In this document: one piece after another, positions 58,564 to 64,000 of the stretch
Numbering within the stretch: the stretch's first letter is position 1
Layout: the number at the start of each line of letters is the position of its first letter
Assembly: GCF_000009365.1 (NCBI RefSeq)
Contig: NC_008260.1
Coordinates: 2,451,001 to 2,515,000 of the forward strand
DNA: 64,000 nt
Origin: Alcanivorax borkumensis SK2
GTDB taxonomy: Bacteria; Pseudomonadota; Gammaproteobacteria; Pseudomonadales; Alcanivoracaceae
Direction of reading: 5' to 3'
Program-made: the position numbers and the translations under genes
Notes under the pieces: model-generated
Seen by the model: only the letters and a program-made list of their open reading frames with translations
Databases searched by the model: none
What the model was told of the DNA's origin: nothing

Positions 58564-59739
58564 TTAGAGGTCGGTCACAACCCAACCATCGGCCTGAGCA
58601 ACCAGACGACGCTGGCACCCTAGTTCAGCCGGATCATTATCTGCACCGGGAAGGGCCAGCACCACACGCTCGCCCTGCTCACGAAGAGCCGCAACCCTAG
58701 TCGCGAACGCGGCGTCCTGCAGCGACCCTTCAGCCAGAATACCGGTAAGCGCGGCAGATTGCGCACGCTCAGCCAGCATCTTCAAATCCGCACTGAAGCC
58801 GGTGGCCGGGCGGGCCCGACCAAATACTTCACCAATGTGATCGTAGCGACCGCCCTTGGCCACGGGCTCGCTCTCACCGGGCAAGTACGCCGCAAACACG
58901 CAACCGGTGTGGTAGTGATAACCACGCAGCTCACCCAAGTCCAGGTGCAGCCGCACCCCTCGAGCGCCGAGCACATCGGCCAGCACCGCCAGCTCATCCA
59001 ATGCCGCTAGGGCGCCAGAGAAGTGGGACAATAACGCACGGGCCTCATTGAGCACCTCCACGCCACCTGCTAACCAAGGCAAGGCGGCCAAGGCCTTGGC
59101 CGCAGGCGCAGGCAAATCATGGCTGGCAATAAAAGAATCCAGCTCTACCCGCGCTTTGCGCACATAGATATCTTCCAATTGGTTCTGCTCAGTTTCGCTC
59201 AAATCACAGCCCTCGAGCAGACCACGGAACAAACCCACGTGGCCCAAATCCAGTACCACCTGTTGCTCGACGCCTGACAATGCCAGCGTTTCCAGCAGCA
59301 AGGAAATCACCTCGAGATCACTGTCTGAACCGGCGTGACCAAATAGCTCTACGCCCAACTGATAGGGCAGGCGCGTGCCACCGGCGACCACCGGCCGGGT
59401 GCGCAGGGCGCTGGAGCAGTAACAAAGACGAGAAGGTGCGTTACGGCGCAAGCTATGGGCATCCATACGCGCCACTTGCGGGGTAATATCCGCACGAACA
59501 CCCATCAGGCGCCCGGTGAGCTGGTCGGTAATCTTGAAGGTTTCCCTCTCCAGATCACGGCCACCGCCGTTCAGCAAGGATTCCATAAACTCAATCAACG
59601 GCGGGAAAACAAGTTCGTAACCCCAACGCTGATACAGATCCAGCGTCTGCCGACGCAGCTGCTCGATGGCCCGGGCGCGACCCGGGAGGACCTCTTCTAC
59701 CCCGTCGGGCAGTAGCCACTGTTCTTCCTGATTCATCAT
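58564..59739 (-). CDS. hisZ: ATP phosphoribosyltransferase regulatory subunit HisZ
   Basis: HisZ is a histidyl-tRNA synthetase-like subunit that works with the short form of HisG in the first step of histidine synthesis. The 391-residue protein shows motif-2-like RADITPQVARMDAH, LRTRP and FGHAGSDSDLEV, GYHYHTGCVFAAYLPGE and GRYD, but lacks the C-terminal anticodon-binding domain of real HisRS. In gammaproteobacteria with this subunit it sits between hflC and purA, as here. Confidence 0.95.
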   Translation of the reverse strand: MMNQEEQWLLPDGVEEVLPGRARAIEQLRRQTLDLYQRWGYELVFPPLIEFMESLLNGGGRDLERETFKITDQLTGRLMGVRADITPQVARMDAHSLRRNAPSRLCYCSSALRTRPVVAGGTRLPYQLGVELFGHAGSDSDLEVISLLLETLALSGVEQQVVLDLGHVGLFRGLLEGCDLSETEQNQLEDIYVRKARVELDSFIASHDLPAPAAKALAALPWLAGGVEVLNEARALLSHFSGALAALDELAVLADVLGARGVRLHLDLGELRGYHYHTGCVFAAYLPGESEPVAKGGRYDHIGEVFGRARPATGFSADLKMLAERAQSAALTGILAEGSLQDAAFATRVAALREQGERVVLALPGADNDPAELGCQRRLVAQADGWVVTDL

Positions 59740-59946
59740 TTACGACCGCATCAGTAATAACAAGCCCGCACCCAATACCATGAGTGCCAGCCCTATAATT
59801 CGCAGCAGGCGACTATCCAGACGCGCCACCTGAAGGGCCGCGCGACGGGCTCGGCCAGGCGCAAGAAACAACGGAATACCCTCGATGACCAACACCAAAC
59901 ACAGTGCTTTGATCAACACGCTTCCGCCATTTAACAACGCGTCCAT
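59740..59946 (-). CDS. DUF2065 small membrane protein (YjeT-like)
   Basis: A 68-residue protein with two membrane helices (VLIKALCLVLVIEGIPLFLAPG and LRIIGLALMVLGAGLLLLM). Short proteins of this type, DUF2065/YjeT, lie after hflC and before purA in enterics. The ATG at 59946 follows GGGAAC; a longer frame to 60000 starts with unlikely sequence. Its stop is followed directly by the hisZ start. Function unknown. Confidence 0.85.
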   Translation of the reverse strand: MDALLNGGSVLIKALCLVLVIEGIPLFLAPGRARRAALQVARLDSRLLRIIGLALMVLGAGLLLLMRS

Positions 59947-60088
59947 GGTTCCCGCCAGACAGCCACAAAAAAACCGAACCCTCAGGCTCGGTTGCCGCAT
60001 TCTATCATGGTCTTCCAGCGCCAGATAGGCTCAGGATAGACGAGCCTCGCCAGCAACGTTTGCCAACACAAATCGATAAAACAAACAA

Positions 60089-60113
60089 CAAAAGCCCCGC
60101 ACTAGGCGGGGCT
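60089..60113 (-). terminator. Terminator after hflC
   Basis: AGCCCCGC (60093-60100) pairs with GCGGGGCT (60106-60113) around ACTAG, with TTTTG following on the minus strand. It lies about 60 bp after hflC and separates it from the yjeT-like/hisZ/purA genes. Confidence 0.85.
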
Positions 60114-60171
60114 CTGTGATAGGCCCGGTGCCGCAGGGGCAAACCAGACGCTATTTGAACAAAAGGCCCTA

Positions 60172-61236
60172 TTAAGGCGCGCCCTTCGCCCCTTTCATGT
60201 AGCGGAAAAAGTCGCTATCCGGCTCCAGGATTAGCACATCTTCCGGCTGATCGAAACTTTCCTTATAGGCTCTCAAGCTACGGTAGAAACGGAAAAATTC
60301 TTTATCCTGATTGTAGGCTTCGGCATAGATTGCCGCTGCCTGCGCATCCCCTTCACCGCGAGCGCTCTGAGCCTTACGGTACGACTGGGCCAATGTTTCA
60401 GTGCGCTGGCGGTCTGCAGAGGCACGGATTTTTTCCGCTTCTTCACGACCCTGTGAACGATGAGCCGCAGCATCTCGCTGACGCTCAGCGCGCATACGGT
60501 CGAATACTCGCCCGCGAACCTGTTCCGGCCAGTCCACCTGTTTAACACGGATATCCACCACTTCAATACCCAGATCTTCCAAGGTCGACTTGTTTACTTC
60601 AGCGCGAACCTGATCCATCAACGCCTCACGTTGATCATTGGCCACACTATCTACAGCAGGCTCACTCCCCTCTTGCTGACCGGCTCCCGCTCCACGCAAC
60701 ACCGACTCATCCAGTTGGTCGGTGGGCACTTCCACGGTTTCGCCAGTGGTCGGGTCACGGAGGATAGCCGTATCGCCCTCCACCTTTTCCACGTCACTTT
60801 CGCCGGCCACCACCTGAAAGACGGTACGTGAAGCGAACTCGTTGCGCAGGCCTTCGTTCACACGAGGGTCCAGCAGTTCACGAGCACGGCGCTCCATTAC
60901 CTGAGGATTGGAAGAACCGCCCCCCACACTAACGATGTAACGCTGCACATTACTGATGCGCCAAATAACAAAGGCATCAACATTCAGCAGTTTTTTCTCA
61001 GCGGTAAGGAAAGACTGGGTAGGTACGTCATAGACCAACGCACGCCCATCCACTTTCACCACTTCTTCCACCATAGGCCACTTGAAGTAAAGACCAGGCT
61101 GGATATCGGTCTTCTCGATCCGACTAAACTGCTTGAGCACGACCTTTTCTTTCTGGTTTACGATGAAAAAAGAGTCCATCGCCAAAAGAGCCAGCACGCC
61201 CAAGGCCAGTAGCGCCATCCATCCACGATTATTCAT
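60172..61236 (-). CDS. hflC: Protease modulator HflC
   Basis: HflC and HflK form a large SPFH complex around the membrane protease FtsH and restrain its action. The 354-residue protein has one N-terminal membrane helix, then the SPFH domain (VVLKQFSRIEKTDIQPGLYFKWP), a long helix with alternating charges (RMRAERQRDAAAHRSQGREEAEKIRASADRQR) and a C-terminal short tail. A variable insert (about 150-205) is Gly/Glu-rich. Its ATG overlaps the hflK stop by one base. Confidence 0.96.
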   Translation of the reverse strand: MNNRGWMALLALGVLALLAMDSFFIVNQKEKVVLKQFSRIEKTDIQPGLYFKWPMVEEVVKVDGRALVYDVPTQSFLTAEKKLLNVDAFVIWRISNVQRYIVSVGGGSSNPQVMERRARELLDPRVNEGLRNEFASRTVFQVVAGESDVEKVEGDTAILRDPTTGETVEVPTDQLDESVLRGAGAGQQEGSEPAVDSVANDQREALMDQVRAEVNKSTLEDLGIEVVDIRVKQVDWPEQVRGRVFDRMRAERQRDAAAHRSQGREEAEKIRASADRQRTETLAQSYRKAQSARGEGDAQAAAIYAEAYNQDKEFFRFYRSLRAYKESFDQPEDVLILEPDSDFFRYMKGAKGAP

Positions 61237-62408
61237 TAGCGCAGCTCCTGGTTACGGTTGTTGTACAAGCTGCGGCCGCTACTACGTCCGCTGCCGCCGT
61301 CATCCGCACCGGCGCTGGAGGTGGTGCTGGACGCTGAAGCCCCGGGATTTTGAGCCTTGGTCTTGCCGTCGCTATTCTTCATCAGCTTGTCCAATGGCAA
61401 GTAAATTAGGCTGTCGCCCTTGTTCACATCGACCATTACCTTGCTGGTATTGCTGAAGACCTGAGTCATGGTTTCCAGGTACAAACGTTCGCGAGTCACT
61501 TCCGGAGCCTTGCGGTACTCAGTAAGCAAATCGGTGAAGCGACTGGCATCACCTTTGGCTTCATCAATAACCTGCTGTTTATAAGCCAACGCCTCTTCTT
61601 CTATCCGCTGAGCTTCACCTCGAGCCTGGGGAATCACTGCATTGCTGTACGCTTCCGCTTCTTTCTTGAAGCGATCTTCATCTTCCTTGGCCTTAGACAC
61701 ATCATCAAAGGCGTCACGCACAGCATCCGGCGCTTCGGTTTTATCCAGTACCACTTGGCGTAGCACCAAGCCAGTGTCGTAACGGTTTAAATAGTCATCC
61801 AAGCGCTCGCGCACCTGTACCCGGATCGCCTCACGATTATCCTTGAGCACATCATCCATAGACGACGACCCCACCACGTGGCGTAACGCCGAGCTGGTAG
61901 CGTGCTGCAGAATTTCTTCAGGCTGCGCCACTTTCAACAGGAACGGGCGCGGATCAAGCACCTGATACTGAACCTGCAAGGTCACACTGACGATATTGGT
62001 GTCCTTGGTGAGCATTTCTTCGGTAATTTCGTAGCGACGGTTCTGCCCCACGTCCACCTTCTCGAACTGCTCAAAGATAGGCGCTCGCCAGTTCAAACCC
62101 GGCTCCACGATACGATCGAACTTACCAAACTGCAGCACCACAGCACGTTCACGCTGGTCCACTTGAAAAAAGCCCATCAGGCCATAACCAATGGCGACAA
62201 TAACCAACGCGATAACCAGCATCGGCCAAGGCGACCCTCCGCCACTGCGGCTACCACCGCCGCCGGCTTTGTTACCTTTTTTGCCGAAAACATTATTAAT
62301 CTTGTCTTTCAGGTTTTTCAGGGCTTCGTCTAGGTCCGGCGGCCCCTGGTCGCCACCACCACCCCAAGGGTCCTTCGGCTTATTGCCGCCGGGTTCATTC
62401 CACGCCAT
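61236..62408 (-). CDS. hflK: FtsH protease activity modulator HflK
   Basis: The 390-residue partner of HflC. It begins MAWNEPGGNKPKDPWGGGGDQGPPDLDEAL, the Gly/Pro-rich N-terminal tail of HflK, has one membrane helix (WPMLVIALVIVAIGYGLMGFF), and then the SPFH domain (ERAVVLQFGKFDRIVEPGLNW) and a long coiled helix. The start at 62408 fits the family; a longer frame lacks support. It follows hflX after 37 nt in the hfq-hflX-hflK-hflC order. Confidence 0.97.
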   Translation of the reverse strand: MAWNEPGGNKPKDPWGGGGDQGPPDLDEALKNLKDKINNVFGKKGNKAGGGGSRSGGGSPWPMLVIALVIVAIGYGLMGFFQVDQRERAVVLQFGKFDRIVEPGLNWRAPIFEQFEKVDVGQNRRYEITEEMLTKDTNIVSVTLQVQYQVLDPRPFLLKVAQPEEILQHATSSALRHVVGSSSMDDVLKDNREAIRVQVRERLDDYLNRYDTGLVLRQVVLDKTEAPDAVRDAFDDVSKAKEDEDRFKKEAEAYSNAVIPQARGEAQRIEEEALAYKQQVIDEAKGDASRFTDLLTEYRKAPEVTRERLYLETMTQVFSNTSKVMVDVNKGDSLIYLPLDKLMKNSDGKTKAQNPGASASSTTSSAGADDGGSGRSSGRSLYNNRNQELR

Positions 62409-62445
62409 GTAGATCTCCAGTCCGCCAAAGCCAAAGGGCTCCAGC

Positions 62446-63819
62446 CTAATGATGACTCGCGTTTGTCGAGTGTTCCGAATTGTAGGAAGGGGCGTCCTCA
62501 GCTGCAACCGCAGGTGCCGGAATTACCAGCTCTTCCTCTTTTAAACCTTGTTCGCGAAGCAGGCGTTCAAAATGCACCCGATTCACATTAACACGCAGCA
62601 ACATATCGCCATTGTTGCCGGTTTGCTCTTCAAGCACTTCGCCGGCTTCGTGCAAACGAGCGCGCAGACGCCCCGCTGAAGCGGGCAGCCGCACCCAGCA
62701 ATCCACCCAACCAGCAGCCAACCGCTCTGCGATCGCGTCAAACAGCAGATCGAACCCATCGCCAGTTTGCGCAGAAACCCACACTCGCCAAGGCTGGCCG
62801 TGTTCATCACGCTCCAGTCGGGGAGGCTGGTCCAGATTATCGACCTTGTTATAAACATGCAGCACCGGTAGCTTATCGCCACCAATTTCTTCCAGCACCT
62901 CATTCACAGCAACCACATTATTGTCCCGCTCTTCCGCACTACAGTCAGTCACGTGCAGCAACAGGTTAGCGTTCACGGTTTCTTCAAGCGTGGCTCGAAA
63001 TGCCTGCACCAACCGGTGCGGCAAATGCCGGATAAAACCCACGGTATCTGCCAAAATGGCCGGCCCTACACCCGGCACTTTTACTTTGCGCAACGTCGGG
63101 TCCAAGGTAGCAAACAATTGGTCTGCCACATACACATCACCCGTAGTAATGGCATTGAACAGGGTCGACTTGCCCGCATTGGTATAACCTACCAGAGAAA
63201 TTAGCGGAGTTTCCGACCGTTGCCGGGCGCGACGCCCTTGAGCGCGCTGCTTACGCACTTTTTCCAATCGCGATTCGATTCCGCGAATACGATCACGCAA
63301 TAAACGGCGATCCGTTTCCAGTTGTGTCTCACCAGGGCCGCGCAGGCCAATACCGCCTTTTTGACGCTCCAGGTGGGTCCAGCCTCTCACCAACCGAGAT
63401 GACAAGTGGCGAAGTTGCGCCAACTCCACCTGCAAGCGCCCTTCATGGGTTCGAGCCCGCTGAGCAAAGATATCCAGAATCAAACCGGTGCGGTCCAGCA
63501 CCCTGCATTTCACTACCCGTTCCAGATTACGTTCCTGACCCGGACTAAGGGCATGATTAAACAGCACCACATCAGCCTGGTGCTCACTTACCATGGCCGC
63601 CAATTCATCGGTTTTTCCAGTGCCGATAAATAATGCTGGATCAGGCCGGTCTCGTTTGCCCGTCAGCTGGATAACAGGCAGGACACCGCTGGAGGTCACC
63701 AAATGATGGAATTCATCCAGATCTTCACGCCCCATAGCATCAGGCAGCTCCAGATGAACCAAAATAGCGCGCTCGCCGGCTTCGGTGCGTGTTTGTTCTG
63801 TACGATCAAATAAGTCCAT
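62446..63819 (-). CDS. hflX: Ribosome-rescue GTPase HflX
   Basis: HflX splits stalled 70S ribosomes, notably after heat shock. The 457-residue protein shows the N-terminal domain (GREDLDEFHHLVTSSGV; GTGKTDELAAMV), the coiled linker GGIGLRGPGETQLETDRR and the GTPase motifs GYTNAGKST, DTVGF and NKVD. The ATG at 63819 (MDLFDRTEQ) matches the family; the longer frame to 63936 does not. Usually follows hfq, which would lie beyond the right edge. Confidence 0.96.
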   Translation of the reverse strand: MDLFDRTEQTRTEAGERAILVHLELPDAMGREDLDEFHHLVTSSGVLPVIQLTGKRDRPDPALFIGTGKTDELAAMVSEHQADVVLFNHALSPGQERNLERVVKCRVLDRTGLILDIFAQRARTHEGRLQVELAQLRHLSSRLVRGWTHLERQKGGIGLRGPGETQLETDRRLLRDRIRGIESRLEKVRKQRAQGRRARQRSETPLISLVGYTNAGKSTLFNAITTGDVYVADQLFATLDPTLRKVKVPGVGPAILADTVGFIRHLPHRLVQAFRATLEETVNANLLLHVTDCSAEERDNNVVAVNEVLEEIGGDKLPVLHVYNKVDNLDQPPRLERDEHGQPWRVWVSAQTGDGFDLLFDAIAERLAAGWVDCWVRLPASAGRLRARLHEAGEVLEEQTGNNGDMLLRVNVNRVHFERLLREQGLKEEELVIPAPAVAAEDAPSYNSEHSTNASHH

Positions 63820-63951
63820 AGGATGCGGATATGGGGACAGGTACCCCCAGTTTAAACCAGGAAGGTGGTGGAAAGGCAGGAAATGCATCGTGTTCTTCTT
63901 GGATGAGAAAGAACAACATGATTCTAGCCATCTCACTGCTTATACAAGCGT

Positions 63952-63979
63952 CCAGCCCCTCCCAAAGGATAGGGGCTGG
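63952..63979. other. Perfect 9-bp hairpin upstream of hflX
   Basis: CCAGCCCCT and AGGGGCTGG pair around CCCAAAGGAT. There is no T-tract, so it is probably not an intrinsic terminator; it may be a processing or attenuation structure between hfq (not seen) and hflX. Confidence 0.45.
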
Positions 63980-64000
63980 AATCGGTCACTAAACCACGCA

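Noticed and set aside
63980..64000. End of hfq at the right edge
   Set aside because: Expected from gene order, but the 21 bases visible do not allow any frame to be assigned.

Overview
The window reads as chromosome of a moderately GC-rich marine gammaproteobacterium. The ectoine operon, the acetate-type symporter and its sensor kinase, several outer-membrane porins, and the gammaproteobacterial blocks glyA-nrdR-ribD-ribE-ribBA-ribH-nusB-thiL-pgpA and hflX-hflK-hflC-(yjeT-like)-hisZ-purA ... rnr-rlmB ... rpsF-priB-rpsR-rplI all point to an Alcanivorax-like organism or close relative. That placement is an inference from gene content and order, not from a database search.

Layout. 1-9.0 kb: the edge of an unknown gene, a TPR membrane protein, a TRAP transporter split into two convergent units (solute-binding protein on +, permeases on -), then ectR-ectA-ectB-ectC closed by a strong hairpin terminator, then a DcaP-like porin. 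The TRAP binding protein resembles the ectoine receptor TeaA, so 1.3-7.7 kb may be one osmoprotection locus for uptake, regulation and synthesis. 9.5-19 kb: a carbon-source sensing block with a LuxR-type response regulator, a symporter-fused hybrid histidine kinase (CrbS/CrbR type), a small membrane protein, a 3'-5' exonuclease, a cNMP/CBS/DUF294 nucleotidyltransferase, a Na+/solute symporter and its DUF4212 partner. 19-27 kb: dusC, a second porin, isoprenoid genes xseB-ispA-dxs and a diguanylate cyclase.

27-37 kb: pgpA, thiL, nusB, riboflavin genes, nrdR, glyA on the minus strand, then ettA. 37-43 kb is the accessory part: a compact PilZ / ECF sigma factor / zinc-finger anti-sigma operon, a DoxX-like membrane protein, and then an ArsM-type methyltransferase, a TVP38-flavin disulfide reductase fusion and a DUF547 protein in series. 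43-53 kb: radA, alr, dnaB, rplI, rpsR, priB, rpsF, rlmB, rnr (all minus) and tRNA-Leu(CAG). 53-57 kb, between tRNA-Leu and purA, carries a PhoX-like lipoprotein and a diheme lipoprotein with a possible Pho box upstream. 57-64 kb: purA, hisZ, a YjeT-like protein, hflC, hflK, hflX.

Most noteworthy: an in-frame TAG at codon 3 behind a perfect ribosome binding site in the exonuclease; the PhoX/diheme lipoprotein pair; the PilZ-ECF operon with an intact c-di-GMP motif; the arsenic-type module; the TeaA-like TRAP system beside ectRABC; and a family of degenerate 7-bp (heptad) repeats, often in inverted arms, in the spacers of the housekeeping operons. No CRISPR array, insertion sequence or prophage was seen.
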